64,000 bases of DNA from Flavobacterium sp. ENC (GCF_020991415.1 NZ_JAJMOY010000001.1:186001-250000), one strand, 5' to 3'; shown: positions 24,424 to 35,054, numbered from the stretch's first letter. The notes: generated by a model from the sequence alone, not told the origin. A program made the numbers and translations.

Positions 24424-26667
24424 TTAGTACGTTCCGTTTTGCATTTTTTCCAGTACTTCTTTCATATCATTTAATGTATCCGGTTCATAAACAGTAGCGG
24501 AATATTGCAATGCTTTTTTCTGTAATTCGATTGCTTTCTCTTTTTGGCCGTCTTTGTAATACAGCTGTGCCAGCGTATCTAAATAATACGGATTGTTTTT
24601 CGTCACCACCAGGCTGTATTCCGACCATACAATTGCTGATTTAATAAAAGCCGCATTTGCAGGTTTCTCTACCACAGACCATGCTGCTGTATTGGCTAAA
24701 TTAGAGTGGTATTCCTTAAATGAATTCCATCCATCATAAGAATACTCGGAATTAGCGTCGATTGTCGCAAACAATTGATCTAAGGTCTCAATTACATTTC
24801 CTTTCTCCGGAGCTAAATAGGTATTAAAGTAGGTACTGAATTCTTTGAGAAAGGCAGTATTATCGGCACTTTCCTCTGTATCCTGACTCAGATAGGCAAA
24901 ATAATTTTTATAACATTCAAAACCGCCTTTTCCAATCGCAATTAATTTTTTATAGATTGAGATTATCTTATTTTTATTTGCCGTTCCTTCAACACCTTCC
25001 TGCGAAACATAGCTGTTTATTTGCAAAGCAGATGAAATATCAGCGCTTAAGCTAGTAACATTCGTAGCCGGTACAGCCGGATCAACAGCTTCTGTTTTTG
25101 CCTTTTCAATAGCGTCGTAATGTTTGATTAAATAATCTATAGAAAGAAAATCCGTATCATTCAAAACACGGTCTTCTTTGAAAAACTGTTTAGAAAAGCC
25201 CTGGTTTTTAATTTCTTTCAAAATGGTTTCTACCAAAAGCATATTGGGTTTCGTATCTTTTTGATGGGCTTCTATTAATTTTTTCCAGGTCTGCATCACC
25301 TCTTTTTTATCTAAGGCCACTTTTGGCAGTTTAAAATCTGCTGCATTGTTTTCTGCAACAACAGCGACATCATAATCCGCTTCATAATCGTAAGGCAATT
25401 CGAGTACCGCCGCCCTGTTAAAAGTGGCAATTAGCTCTGCATCTGTAGTTTTTTTATTTTTTACTATTTTATTAAAAGAACTGAAAGCATTGACACGCTG
25501 TACTTTTTTACAAAAATCATCATAGTAATTGAATTTGGATTTTTGATCATTTAACGTTGACTTCGCAGTGGTCAGAACGTCTCCGTCCCCATTTAAAATA
25601 ATGACACCTGGGTTATCATTAATTTTGTTGGCCTTCAGCCATTTTTTATCGTCGGCAGTCGCCAGATAATAATTAAAGATATCATATTGTGGATCATAAA
25701 CATCATACATATTGTAACCCACCTGAACTTCCTGTTCTTTTACAAAAGCATCAAAATCAGCTTTTGCAGTTGCATTTTTACTGTCCGCATACACTACCAG
25801 AAATTTTGTATTTGCCTTTTTAGTTGCTGCAATTGCCTCTTTTAAGGTGTTTTCAATCTTCAATTTAAAATTAATTTTAGGAGAAGTATAAGCACTATCA
25901 ACAGTAACTACCGTGCTGTCGACAGCTACGCTGTAATCGTCAGTCCCCGCAACATCTTTCCCGGGATATGTCCAGTTTGAAATAGTTTGTTTTTCAATCG
26001 CAGTCACATTGGAAGTCGTTACAGGCTGGGTTTCTTTATCACTTAAAAAAAGAATCGGGTCTTTTCCTCCGGGTCCAAAAATTTTGAGGTTATTTGTTTT
26101 CTGATCGTATACGCCTGAAATATTTAGATCCCCTAAAACGTCCAACTCGTATTTAATAGTTATTTCTGAAACATCTTTTGGCAAAGCATATTTATAAAGC
26201 TTAGAGTCTGTTTCATATCCTTCCAAAACCAGATACAGGTAATCTGCGCGGTCAATTTCGAATGCTACGTCTATATTTTTCCAATCGGGATCTTCCTTGG
26301 TTTTTATATCTGACAGTTTTTGATACTGTACTGCTTCAGATCCTTTTTGGGTACCTATATAAAATGCATTATAAGATGGATCTAAGAATTTAATTTTAAT
26401 TTTTTTTGCTTTTTTATCACTTGCAAAAGTTAAATCGAAGGTATTATCTGTTTTTTTATTTTGAGAAAATAATAATGAATCGCCTTTGATCTTGTAATCG
26501 CCGGAATAAAATACGAGCTCGTATTTACCGTCATCTAATAAATTTAATTTGATTTTTTGTCCTTTGTTTGTTGAGATATAAGTTCCTTTTTCAATACTTT
26601 TTGTCTGAGAAAAAGAAACCGATAGTAAACAAAAAAACGCGGAGAAACTCCATATAAAATTGCGCAT
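24424..26667 (-). CDS. Exported protein with thioredoxin-like region and C-terminal TPR
   Basis: The 747-residue protein has a signal peptide ending near SFSQ, a beta-rich N-terminal region, and a central segment (about residues 270-390; LKEAIAATKKANTKFLVVYADS, NDNPGVIILNGDGDVL) resembling a thioredoxin fold without a CxxC pair. A TPR-like hairpin, DTLAQLYYKDGQKEKAIELQKKAL, sits near the end. It is probably a non-catalytic periplasmic protein; substrate and role are unknown. It has no close operon partner, although the M28 gene lies downstream past a terminator. Confidence 0.7.
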   Translation of the reverse strand: MRNFIWSFSAFFCLLSVSFSQTKSIEKGTYISTNKGQKIKLNLLDDGKYELVFYSGDYKIKGDSLLFSQNKKTDNTFDLTFASDKKAKKIKIKFLDPSYNAFYIGTQKGSEAVQYQKLSDIKTKEDPDWKNIDVAFEIDRADYLYLVLEGYETDSKLYKYALPKDVSEITIKYELDVLGDLNISGVYDQKTNNLKIFGPGGKDPILFLSDKETQPVTTSNVTAIEKQTISNWTYPGKDVAGTDDYSVAVDSTVVTVDSAYTSPKINFKLKIENTLKEAIAATKKANTKFLVVYADSKNATAKADFDAFVKEQEVQVGYNMYDVYDPQYDIFNYYLATADDKKWLKANKINDNPGVIILNGDGDVLTTAKSTLNDQKSKFNYYDDFCKKVQRVNAFSSFNKIVKNKKTTDAELIATFNRAAVLELPYDYEADYDVAVVAENNAADFKLPKVALDKKEVMQTWKKLIEAHQKDTKPNMLLVETILKEIKNQGFSKQFFKEDRVLNDTDFLSIDYLIKHYDAIEKAKTEAVDPAVPATNVTSLSADISSALQINSYVSQEGVEGTANKNKIISIYKKLIAIGKGGFECYKNYFAYLSQDTEESADNTAFLKEFSTYFNTYLAPEKGNVIETLDQLFATIDANSEYSYDGWNSFKEYHSNLANTAAWSVVEKPANAAFIKSAIVWSEYSLVVTKNNPYYLDTLAQLYYKDGQKEKAIELQKKALQYSATVYEPDTLNDMKEVLEKMQNGTY

Positions 26668-26761
26668 GCTTAGCTTTTTTGGTTGTTAATACTAAACACA
26701 AAGATATTTTATTCTGATCACAAATGACCCAACAAATATTTAATTTTTAGTAATCAAAATA

Positions 26762-29449
26762 CTATAAGTTATATTTCATCGAAAAGATGATGTAGCGTGG
26801 CTGAACGGTGTATTGTGACACTCTTGTAGAAAACTGGGAAAAGTTTTCATCGTTAAGATACCTTGTATTTAAAAGGTTTGTCGCGGCAATTTTATATTCC
26901 CACTTGCTGTCTTTTTTTTGGTAAATTAAGCTGGCGCTTAAAAAATCATATTCATTGTCCACTGTTTTGCCTGAATTGTAGTAATGATAAAATTCATACT
27001 CTGAAACAAATGCAAAACTTTCTAAAAAGTAATAATCCAATCGCGCAAAAGGCTTATCGGTATAAAATGTAGAACCGCTGTATTGATTGATCAGAGCATT
27101 ATAACCAAATTCGATGTTCGGCAGGTTCTTATAATTTGTGGAAGCTTTTATGGTATAACTTTGACTAAAACTTTCCGTTGTGGCCGATTTATTATTTTGA
27201 ATATTATTGAATTTAGACCAATTTAAAGTGGCGTTTACAGAAGCTTTATAGTTTTTGAGAAAGGATCGCCCGTAATTTCCCATCCCCGAAAAAGTTTCAT
27301 CGGCAAGGTTAGAATTATAAGGCACAGAAGACTGGTTGATTCCGGTAAAATCTGCTTCTGTTTTTATGGCATCTACTTTTTTAGTATAGGTAGCGTTTGC
27401 AAAAATATTCTCAAAATTGAACATATTGTATTTAAAATAGCGCAGCGAATGGACCTGAGAAGTCGCATTTTCCAAAGAACGATCTCCGCGAAACAAACTG
27501 CTGTAATCTGATATTACATAACCCGCAGCCAATTGGTTAATATCGGTAAAATCATTGGAAAGCGAAAAATTATACGTTAACGATTCTGATTTTTTGATTT
27601 GGTATAAGGCAAAAAAGTCCGGCAGTACTTTTGTGAAATTCTGTGAATAACCGGTTTCCAGCTGGGTATTTTTCATTCCGTACGAATGCAGACTAATTCC
27701 GGGAGTCAAAGTGAATTTCCCTGCCAGTATTTTATAATGAAAGCCTAAAAACGAATCATTAAAATTATAATTTACCTGATTGTTATTTTTGGAATCATTC
27801 AGGTCATTTTTAGCTCCGTTATCTAACATCTGAAAAATATGGGAGTTAAAATCCTGATACGAATAGGTATTGCCCAAAGTAATATTGACATTACTTTTTG
27901 GCGTAACCATATAGTAATAATCCAGCTTAGCATCTATTTTGTTGGTTTTCACAAAGCGATCCTGGTTCAGGTCATTTCTGGCCTGATTTAGGTCGTAACC
28001 GGACAAAACAAATGGTCTGGATTGCAGATTCGCATTATAAAACGGGTTCTCCTCCTGATACAAATGCTGCATTTCAAAGGCAAAAATATTTTTATCGCTT
28101 TGCGTATAATACAAACTCAAATTCTGATTGATGGAAGTTGGATCCTGTTTTTTATGGGTAAAGATTGTTTCTGTTGCCGCAATAGTATTTACAACCGACT
28201 CACGGAGTAAATCAGTATCTTCATCCTGTTTCGATAATTTGGTCAGGATATCATAATCAAACTGAAATTTTTCGTTTGGCTTGTAGCTGGAGCTTAGTTT
28301 AAACAGTCCCAAATCGTTCTTCTGATGCGTTACCTCGTCTCTTTTTTGCTGGTCTCCGGATTCTAAAATAGTGGTTTGTGATTTGGTCTCCAAATCTGTC
28401 TTTGAGGATGAAAGGATTCCGAAACCGCTAATATTCCATTCTTTGGTCACCGAATAGGCAAAGTTGGTCGCACCGAATTTGGTTTCAATTTCCTTCGCGC
28501 GATTGTTTCTTAAAATCGAAATCCCCAAATCGTTTGATGACACATTAAAATTACTGCCGCCTTTTTTCATCATATTCTTAAACCCTCCGCTGAACTTAAA
28601 ATAATCCTGAGCCGTCAGTGGCAGTTCGCCGATATTATTAAAATTGCTGATTAGGTTAATGCTGTATTTCGGACTGTAATAAAATAACTTGGGATTTATA
28701 ATATACCGGCTGTCCAGTTCCCCGACTCCGGTTCCGGCTGTCATGTCTCCAAACCAGAAGTTCTTTTTCCCTTCTTTCAGCTTAATGTTCATCGCCACAT
28801 TATCCTGATCATTTTCCAGCCCTTTCAAAGCGCCGACTTCGTTATAATTTCGCAAAACCTGAACTTTGTCGATGGCATCCGCCGGAATATTTTTGACGCC
28901 TAATTTGGTATCCCCGTCAAAAAAATCTTTGCCTTCCACCATCAATTTCGAGACTTTTTTTCCTTCAACTTCTATTTCTCCGTCGGCATTTACCTCAACA
29001 CCGGGCAGTTTTTTAAGAATATCTTCGAGTTTCTTTTCCGTTCCGGATTTAAACGAATCGGCATTATACACAATGGTATCGCCTTTTATCGAAACAGGCA
29101 TTTCGCGTACAATTTCAACATCATCTAGTTCAATTCCGGATCCGTCCATTACAATATTCTGAACCATATTTGCGGTTTGCGTCGCAATTGTAATTTCCTT
29201 GGATTTCATTCCGAGGTAACTCACCTTAATGACATAAGAACTGTTAGGCTTCAGGGTTAACTGAAACTTGCCTTTGTCATTGGTAATGCCATACGAATCC
29301 ATTGCTTTTGTGGCAGAATTTACAGCCATAATATTGGCCATTTCCAACGGATTTTTCTGATCGTCCTGAATAAAACCATCAAAACGGACGCTTTGCGAAA
29401 ATGAAATACAGGTAAACAGAAAGGCGCAGAAACAAAGTATTTTGTTCAT
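26762..29449 (-). CDS. Outer-membrane beta-barrel protein with carboxypeptidase-like N-terminal domain
   Basis: The 895-residue protein has a signal peptide (ending SFSQ), a carboxypeptidase-regulatory-like domain (about residues 20-105; DGFIQDDQKNPLEMANIMA, PNSSYVIKVSYLGMK), a TonB-plug-like part (IKGDTIVYNADSFKSGTEKKLEDILKKLPGVEV) and a long barrel. This is the layout of the TonB-related family that often pairs with GLPGLI proteins, and a GLPGLI gene lies 40 bases upstream on the same strand. Ligand unknown. Confidence 0.88.
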   Translation of the reverse strand: MNKILCFCAFLFTCISFSQSVRFDGFIQDDQKNPLEMANIMAVNSATKAMDSYGITNDKGKFQLTLKPNSSYVIKVSYLGMKSKEITIATQTANMVQNIVMDGSGIELDDVEIVREMPVSIKGDTIVYNADSFKSGTEKKLEDILKKLPGVEVNADGEIEVEGKKVSKLMVEGKDFFDGDTKLGVKNIPADAIDKVQVLRNYNEVGALKGLENDQDNVAMNIKLKEGKKNFWFGDMTAGTGVGELDSRYIINPKLFYYSPKYSINLISNFNNIGELPLTAQDYFKFSGGFKNMMKKGGSNFNVSSNDLGISILRNNRAKEIETKFGATNFAYSVTKEWNISGFGILSSSKTDLETKSQTTILESGDQQKRDEVTHQKNDLGLFKLSSSYKPNEKFQFDYDILTKLSKQDEDTDLLRESVVNTIAATETIFTHKKQDPTSINQNLSLYYTQSDKNIFAFEMQHLYQEENPFYNANLQSRPFVLSGYDLNQARNDLNQDRFVKTNKIDAKLDYYYMVTPKSNVNITLGNTYSYQDFNSHIFQMLDNGAKNDLNDSKNNNQVNYNFNDSFLGFHYKILAGKFTLTPGISLHSYGMKNTQLETGYSQNFTKVLPDFFALYQIKKSESLTYNFSLSNDFTDINQLAAGYVISDYSSLFRGDRSLENATSQVHSLRYFKYNMFNFENIFANATYTKKVDAIKTEADFTGINQSSVPYNSNLADETFSGMGNYGRSFLKNYKASVNATLNWSKFNNIQNNKSATTESFSQSYTIKASTNYKNLPNIEFGYNALINQYSGSTFYTDKPFARLDYYFLESFAFVSEYEFYHYYNSGKTVDNEYDFLSASLIYQKKDSKWEYKIAATNLLNTRYLNDENFSQFSTRVSQYTVQPRYIIFSMKYNL

Positions 29450-29489
29450 GAAGATAGAATTAGAATAAGTAATTTACGGGAAAGCTTTT

Positions 29490-30398
29490 TTATCTTCCTC
29501 CCATGATTGTAGGTCCTGAGGTGCGTCCGCGGTTCATCTCTCTGAATTCCTCCATTTTTTTCATTACTGTTTCATCGTATTCCTTTTGTGAAACTACTTT
29601 CCCTTTTGTGGATGCTTTTATGGTTACTTTATCTTTAGCGTTCAAAACAATTTTAGAGCATAAAATAGTGGTTCTTCCGTCGTTTACTTCCAGAATTAAA
29701 CCCGGTAATCCCCAATAATTTTCAGGACCCTGATTTACCGGAATTTCCGGCGAATACCAGGCTGTTACTATAATTTCTTTTGGCATTTCGAAATTATCCT
29801 CAAAATTGGTTTTCGTTTCTCCGGAGGTCTTTTTCGGATCGTCCTTTTTATCTTCAGGTTTTTTTTCGTCGTTATTTTTAGGTCTGAAATTTCTAAAATC
29901 TGTTTTACTGGCTTCTTTTACAGCCGTTGCTCTGTAACAGGTATACCCGCCAATTTGTTTGGTTTCGGGTTCCAGTTTCCAGTTTAGTTTTGGCAAAGAA
30001 TCTATTACGAGAAATTCTTTTCCCATAAATTCTTTATCAACGGTATAGGATTTTGTCTTTACATCTTTGTAGAAAGTTCCGCCGCCGCCCATGAAGGAGT
30101 TCATCATGACACGCATTCCGCCGCCTTGTTGTCCCGGAGCTTCCAGTTTCTCTTCCTCTTTATAAACAGAAGCCGATTTGTCAAAGTTCAGGATAAAGGT
30201 TTTCTCGAGCATTTTTTTCATTCGCTCTTCTATGTTTTTCTGCATTTCGGGTGTAATATCCCGGTTGCCTCCTCTCATTCCTTCAATTTTAGGAGCCTGG
30301 GTTTTGGACTCATAAACAGCCATTCCCTGAAAATCCTTCTGTGCGTGCAGTTGGGTAAAAGCAAACATCAAAAACAAACAATAGTATATATTTTTCAT
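29490..30398 (-). CDS. GLPGLI-family exported protein
   Basis: The 302-residue protein has a signal peptide (ending LHAQ) and the family-defining motif in ENYWGLPGLILEVNDG. It is rich in Met and Gly in the middle (GGGMRVMMNSFMGGGG) and has a Lys/Asp-rich stretch near residues 165-190. GLPGLI proteins have no assigned function. Cotranscription with the barrel protein suggests that the two act together at the cell envelope. Confidence 0.9.
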   Translation of the reverse strand: MKNIYYCLFLMFAFTQLHAQKDFQGMAVYESKTQAPKIEGMRGGNRDITPEMQKNIEERMKKMLEKTFILNFDKSASVYKEEEKLEAPGQQGGGMRVMMNSFMGGGGTFYKDVKTKSYTVDKEFMGKEFLVIDSLPKLNWKLEPETKQIGGYTCYRATAVKEASKTDFRNFRPKNNDEKKPEDKKDDPKKTSGETKTNFEDNFEMPKEIIVTAWYSPEIPVNQGPENYWGLPGLILEVNDGRTTILCSKIVLNAKDKVTIKASTKGKVVSQKEYDETVMKKMEEFREMNRGRTSGPTIMGGR

Positions 30399-30620
30399 TG
30401 GTTTTTTTATAAAGTTAGGTAATTTGATAAAGTTACCTTCAAATGTATCATTAATTTTAAAAAGGTAAAAATTAAATATATAAACACCTTAAGGCTATCG
30501 ACAGAATGAACTATTAATTAGACTATTAGAAATGATAAAGGTTTAAAAGTCAAAATACGGTCTCCTTTACCGGTTTCTGTGATAGTTTTTGTAATTTGGC
30601 TGTTCACAAACCCAAACATC

Positions 30621-31436
30621 ATGAGCAGAACAGTGCGCCATTTTTTATTTATACTTTTTATTGGCTGTTGCTCACCAGTTACTTTTGCACAAAATCAAAA
30701 ATCAAAACCTGATGCTATTTCCCGTTTTAAGACAGATGCAGATGAATTTTCAGGATATGACTCATTTGGATATTGCTACCTCATCAAAAACAATGTTTTC
30801 CAAAAAGTAAAAGGAAATGAAACCTTTGAATACAAAAGCGTTTCACTTGGAAACATCACGAAAGTCGATTTGCAAAACCCGCTTAAAATCGTATTGTTTT
30901 ATGAAGATTTCAATAGCGTTGTCCTACTCGACAATCAATTGAATAAAATTACGGAGATTAATTTTTCCCAAAACAATATCCCGATCGTAGTTCCGTTTAT
31001 TGGTATGTCGACACAAAATCAGCTTTGGGTTTATAATTCCTTAAACCAGCAGATTGGACTTTTTGATTATCTGAAAAATGAATATAAAACGGTCTCTACT
31101 CCCCTGACGGAAACCATTAAATATTATCAAACCGATTTTAATACTTTTTACTGGATCGACAAGAAAAACAATTGGTTTTCGTGCGACATTTTTGGAAAAA
31201 CGACCGCGTTAGGAAAAATACCCGATTTTGATAAAATAGAAATTATGAATACGCATCAATACATTTTCAGCAAGGGTGGTTTTTTGTTTTTTAAAGACAT
31301 TTCTGATACAAATTCGAAAACAATTTCTGAAATAGAAATTTTAGAAAAAACCTTTGATAAATTCTGCTACAAAGACCAAATTTTATCTATTTTTACAGCT
31401 AAAGAAATCACAAATTATAAAATCGTAACACCGTAA
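30621..31436 (+). CDS. Exported protein of unknown function upstream of a deoxynucleoside kinase
   Basis: From ATG 30621 the 271-residue protein has a signal peptide (HFLFILFIGCCSPVTFAQ) and repeating beta-strand-like segments with turns such as NPLKIVLFYEDFNSVVLLDNQLNKI, suggesting a beta-propeller-like fold. A GTG 14 codons upstream would place a hydrophobic stretch before the signal and is less likely. Its stop overlaps the kinase start by one base (TAATG), so the two are translationally coupled despite unlike predicted locations. Confidence 0.75.
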   Translation: MSRTVRHFLFILFIGCCSPVTFAQNQKSKPDAISRFKTDADEFSGYDSFGYCYLIKNNVFQKVKGNETFEYKSVSLGNITKVDLQNPLKIVLFYEDFNSVVLLDNQLNKITEINFSQNNIPIVVPFIGMSTQNQLWVYNSLNQQIGLFDYLKNEYKTVSTPLTETIKYYQTDFNTFYWIDKKNNWFSCDIFGKTTALGKIPDFDKIEIMNTHQYIFSKGGFLFFKDISDTNSKTISEIEILEKTFDKFCYKDQILSIFTAKEITNYKIVTP

Positions 31437-32050
31437 TGCACATAGCAATAGCAGGAAATATAGGGGCAGGAAAAACAACTTTAACTAAATTATTAGCCAA
31501 GCATTTTAAGTGGGAGCCTCATTATGAAGATGTGGTAGACAATCCCTATCTGGATGATTTCTATCATCAGATGGAACGCTGGTCCTTTAATTTACAGATT
31601 TATTTCCTCAATAGCCGTTTCCGTCAGGTACTGCAGATTCGTGAAAGCGGGAAAAAAATTGTTCAGGACAGAACTATTTACGAAGACGCCCATATTTTTG
31701 CGCCCAACTTATATTCGATGGGATTAATGACAAGTCGTGATTTCGAAAATTACACTTCCTTGTTCGAATTAATGGAATCTTTGGTAAAAGCCCCTGATTT
31801 ATTAATTTACTTAAGAAGTTCTATTCCCAATCTCGTAGGCCAGATTCACAAACGTGGCCGTGAGTATGAAAATTCTATCTCAATCGAATATCTGAGCCGC
31901 CTGAACGAAAGATACGAAGCCTGGATTCAGACGTATACCAAAGGAAAATTATTGATAATTGACGTAGACAATATCAATTTCGTGGATAATCCGGAAGATT
32001 TAGGAAACATCATCAATCGAATTGATGCTGAACTAAACGGATTGTTTTAG
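31436..32050 (+). CDS. Deoxynucleoside kinase
   Basis: The 204-residue protein starts MHIAIAGNIGAGKTTLTKLL, with the P-loop at residues 8-14, and has the DRTIYEDAHIFA segment and the LID-like RGREYENSISIEYLSRLNERYE. The family phosphorylates deoxyribonucleosides for salvage; adenosine/guanosine-type enzymes are of this size. It overlaps the preceding exported-protein gene by one base. Confidence 0.9.
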   Translation: MHIAIAGNIGAGKTTLTKLLAKHFKWEPHYEDVVDNPYLDDFYHQMERWSFNLQIYFLNSRFRQVLQIRESGKKIVQDRTIYEDAHIFAPNLYSMGLMTSRDFENYTSLFELMESLVKAPDLLIYLRSSIPNLVGQIHKRGREYENSISIEYLSRLNERYEAWIQTYTKGKLLIIDVDNINFVDNPEDLGNIINRIDAELNGLF

Positions 32051-32076
32051 AAACACGGATTTATACGAAATAAAGA

Positions 32077-32110
32077 ATGCCTCTAAATATAATTAGAGGC
32101 ATTTTTGTTT
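32077..32110 (+). terminator. Terminator after the deoxynucleoside kinase gene
   Basis: ATGCCTCTAA and TTAGAGGCAT with a 6-base loop, then TTTTTG. The same stem sequence recurs 324 bases on. Confidence 0.85.
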
Positions 32111-32217
32111 TAAGAAATTTGCTAACATATTTTAATTTGGCAAATGTTTTTAAAATGTAATTAATTTCCTATTTTTACACAGGCAAAATAGTTTTCCTAA
32201 TTTTAAAAATTGATAAA

Positions 32218-32397
32218 ATGAAGATCAACGCCATTAGAACAGAAAAAGATTATGATCTGGCATTAGAAAGAGTGAATGCTCTTTTCGAGGCCAAACCTGA
32301 GACTAATGAATTCAGGGAATTAGAAGAATTAATAGCTCTAATCGAAAAATATGAGGGAATTCATTATCCGATTCCGGAACCCAATCAAAATCAATAA
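32218..32397 (+). CDS. HigA-like antitoxin N-terminal fragment (59 aa)
   Basis: ATG at 32218 gives 59 residues: KINAIRTEKDYDLALERVN at the start and EKYEGIHYPIPEPN at the end. This resembles the N-terminal dimerisation part of HigA-type antitoxins, which normally continue into a helix-turn-helix domain. Here the frame stops just where that domain would begin. No toxin gene is adjacent. It may be a remnant or a stand-alone short form. It is bracketed by two near-identical terminators. Confidence 0.65.
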   Translation: MKINAIRTEKDYDLALERVNALFEAKPETNEFRELEELIALIEKYEGIHYPIPEPNQNQ

Positions 32398-32400
32398 AAA

Positions 32401-32430
32401 ATGCCTCTAAAAACTTAGAGGCATTTTTTT
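32401..32430. terminator. Terminator shared by the HigA-like ORF and the pyrophosphatase gene
   Basis: ATGCCTCTAA, a short loop, TTAGAGGCAT and seven T. The stem equals that at 32,077-32,110 and lies between two convergent genes. Confidence 0.8.
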
Positions 32431-32450
32431 ATGGATAATTAGCAGCAATT

Positions 32451-35000
32451 TTATTTCGCTGCTTCAATTTTTGCTTTTACTTCAGCTTCAGTACCTTCAT
32501 AAACCTCCGTTGTTGTTTTACCATTCTCCGTTTTAGTTACGGTTCCGACAGTAACGCCATTTACGGTAGAGAGATTTACTTCCAGACGGTTTTTTTCATA
32601 TTTTGTAGTATCAAAACAATCTGTTTTTTGGTGTACATATTTACCGTTTGCATCGTAATGCGCCAGGCATTTTGCTGTTTCTTCAGCGGTACAGCCTTTT
32701 TCTTTGCACATTTTAATGCATTCTTCTTTGGTCATTCCGGACAAATCTCCACATTTGAAAACACCTCCGGCATGCATTTCAGTTTTGGCACAACAAGAAG
32801 TTTTTCCAGCCATAGCCGAAGCAGTATGGCCTTCCCCTAAAATAGGTGCGATTACCAAACCAATCAGACAAGTTAATTTGATTAAAATATTCATTGACGG
32901 ACCGGAAGTATCTTTAAACGGATCTCCAACCGTATCACCCGTTACAGCTGCTTTATGCGCATCGGAACCTTTGTAGGTCATTTCACCGTTGATGAGAACT
33001 CCTGCTTCAAAAGATTTTTTAGCATTGTCCCAGGCTCCTCCGGCATTGTTTTGAAAAACAGCCCAAAGTACACCGGAAACAGTAACACCTGCCATATATC
33101 CACCTAACATTTCAGCAATTAACTGATTGTTGTCTGCGTAAACCAATTTTCCTAACAGCACAATGGCAATTGGGAAACCAATGGTCAAAATTCCCGGCAG
33201 CATCATTTCGCGTAAAGCTGCTTTTGTTGAAATTTCAACACATTTTCCGTATTCCGGTTTTCCGGTTCCTTCCATGATTCCGGGAATTTCCTTAAACTGA
33301 CGACGAACTTCGTACACCATGTCCATAGCGGCTTTTCCAACAGAATTCATAGCCAAAGCAGAGAACACTACAGGTATCATTCCACCCACAAATAACATCG
33401 CTAAAACAGGCGCTTTAAAGATATTGATTCCGTCAATTCCCGTAAAGGTTACATAGGCGGCAAATAAGGCTAAGGAAGTTAAAGCGGCAGAAGCAATCGC
33501 AAACCCTTTTCCGGTTGCTGCTGTTGTATTTCCTACTGAATCGAGAATATCGGTTCTTGTACGAACTTCTTTTGGCAATTCACTCATTTCTGCGATTCCT
33601 CCGGCATTATCTGAAATTGGCCCGAAAGCATCAATTGCCAATTGCATGGCCGTCGTTGCCATCATGGCCGAAGCTGCCAATGCCACGCCATAGAAACCTG
33701 CTAAAGCATACGAAATCCAGATGGCTGCTGCGAATAACAATACGGTTGGAAAGGTTGAAATCATTCCGGTTGCCAAACCTGCAATAACATTGGTACCTGC
33801 TCCGGTTGAGGATTTCTGAACAATAGCCATTACCGGTTTTGTACCCAATCCTGTATAATATTCCGTAACGGATGAAATGGCTCCACCCACTACCAGACCA
33901 ACTAAAGTGGCATAGAAAACACGCATGGAAGAAATTTGCTGTGCTCCTTCTCCGAAGAATTCCATGGTCATTACTTCGGGTAACATATAGCTGACCAAAA
34001 AGAAACAGGCAATTGCCGTTAAGACAATCGAAACCCAGTTTCCTATATTTAATGCTTTTTGTACTTGTGCTTCTTTGGCATTGTCATCTGATATTTTTAC
34101 CAATGTTGTTCCGATAATCGAAAATAAAATTCCGAAACCGGCAATCGCCATTGGCAATAAAATTGGGCCAATTCCTCCAAAGGCATCCTGGATATTTCCG
34201 CCCATATCTTTGATGACATAGTTTCCTAAAACCATAGCCGCTAAAACTGTTGCTACATACGAACCAAACAAATCGGCTCCCATACCTGCTACATCTCCTA
34301 CATTATCTCCTACGTTATCTGCGATTGTTGCCGGGTTACGCGGATCATCTTCCGGAATTCCTGCCTCAACTTTACCTACTAAATCCGCACCTACATCGGC
34401 CGCTTTCGTATAAATTCCGCCGCCAACTCTCGCAAACAATGCGATAGATTCAGCGCCAAGTGAAAATCCTGCCAATGTTTCCAGAACTTTTGTCATATCT
34501 TCAGACGAAGTCCAGACACCATTCATGAATATCTGAAAGAAAACAATAAAGAAACCTGTCAGTCCTAAAACTGCTAAACCAGCAACGCCAAGTCCCATGA
34601 CGGTACCGCCACCAAAAGAAACTTTTAAAGCCTGCGGTAAACTGGTACGGGCTGCCTGTGTTGTTCTGACATTTGTTTTCGTGGCAATTTTCATTCCCAT
34701 ATTTCCTGCTAAAGCCGAAAAAAAAGCGCCAAAAATAAACGCTACTACTATTAATATATGTGTGGTGGGAACAATAAATGAAATTCCCGCCAAAACTAAA
34801 CTGGCCGCAATTACGAAGAAAGTCAGCAATCGGTATTCTGCTTTTAAAAAGGCAAGTGCACCTTCGTAAATGTGATCTGAAATCTCTTTCATTTTGCCAT
34901 CGCCGGCATCTTGTTTTAAAACCCAACTCCTTTTTATTCCCATGAAAAGTAATCCTAAAATTGCCATAACGATTGGCAAATAAATCATAAATGCATTCAT
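32451..35000 (-). CDS. hppA: Membrane-bound ion-pumping pyrophosphatase with Cys-rich C-terminal tail
   Basis: The 849-residue protein has about 16 membrane segments and the family motifs [38 protein letters not shown] and [26 protein letters not shown], with Ala where potassium-independent enzymes have Lys, points to the potassium-dependent class; whether H+ or Na+ is pumped is not clear. After the last core helix there is an extra tail of about 125 residues with eight Cys, unlike standard members of the family. The next gene upstream on this strand is soluble pyrophosphatase. Confidence 0.95.
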   Translation of the reverse strand: MNAFMIYLPIVMAILGLLFMGIKRSWVLKQDAGDGKMKEISDHIYEGALAFLKAEYRLLTFFVIAASLVLAGISFIVPTTHILIVVAFIFGAFFSALAGNMGMKIATKTNVRTTQAARTSLPQALKVSFGGGTVMGLGVAGLAVLGLTGFFIVFFQIFMNGVWTSSEDMTKVLETLAGFSLGAESIALFARVGGGIYTKAADVGADLVGKVEAGIPEDDPRNPATIADNVGDNVGDVAGMGADLFGSYVATVLAAMVLGNYVIKDMGGNIQDAFGGIGPILLPMAIAGFGILFSIIGTTLVKISDDNAKEAQVQKALNIGNWVSIVLTAIACFFLVSYMLPEVMTMEFFGEGAQQISSMRVFYATLVGLVVGGAISSVTEYYTGLGTKPVMAIVQKSSTGAGTNVIAGLATGMISTFPTVLLFAAAIWISYALAGFYGVALAASAMMATTAMQLAIDAFGPISDNAGGIAEMSELPKEVRTRTDILDSVGNTTAATGKGFAIASAALTSLALFAAYVTFTGIDGINIFKAPVLAMLFVGGMIPVVFSALAMNSVGKAAMDMVYEVRRQFKEIPGIMEGTGKPEYGKCVEISTKAALREMMLPGILTIGFPIAIVLLGKLVYADNNQLIAEMLGGYMAGVTVSGVLWAVFQNNAGGAWDNAKKSFEAGVLINGEMTYKGSDAHKAAVTGDTVGDPFKDTSGPSMNILIKLTCLIGLVIAPILGEGHTASAMAGKTSCCAKTEMHAGGVFKCGDLSGMTKEECIKMCKEKGCTAEETAKCLAHYDANGKYVHQKTDCFDTTKYEKNRLEVNLSTVNGVTVGTVTKTENGKTTTEVYEGTEAEVKAKIEAAK

Positions 35001-35054
35001 AATATATTAATGGTTTTTGGTTAATAGTCAACAAACTAACAAAACGAATTTAAA

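Noticed and set aside
34501..35034. 177-residue minus-strand frame over the pyrophosphatase start
   Set aside because: It is a second frame of hppA; the hppA frame has all family motifs and membrane helices.
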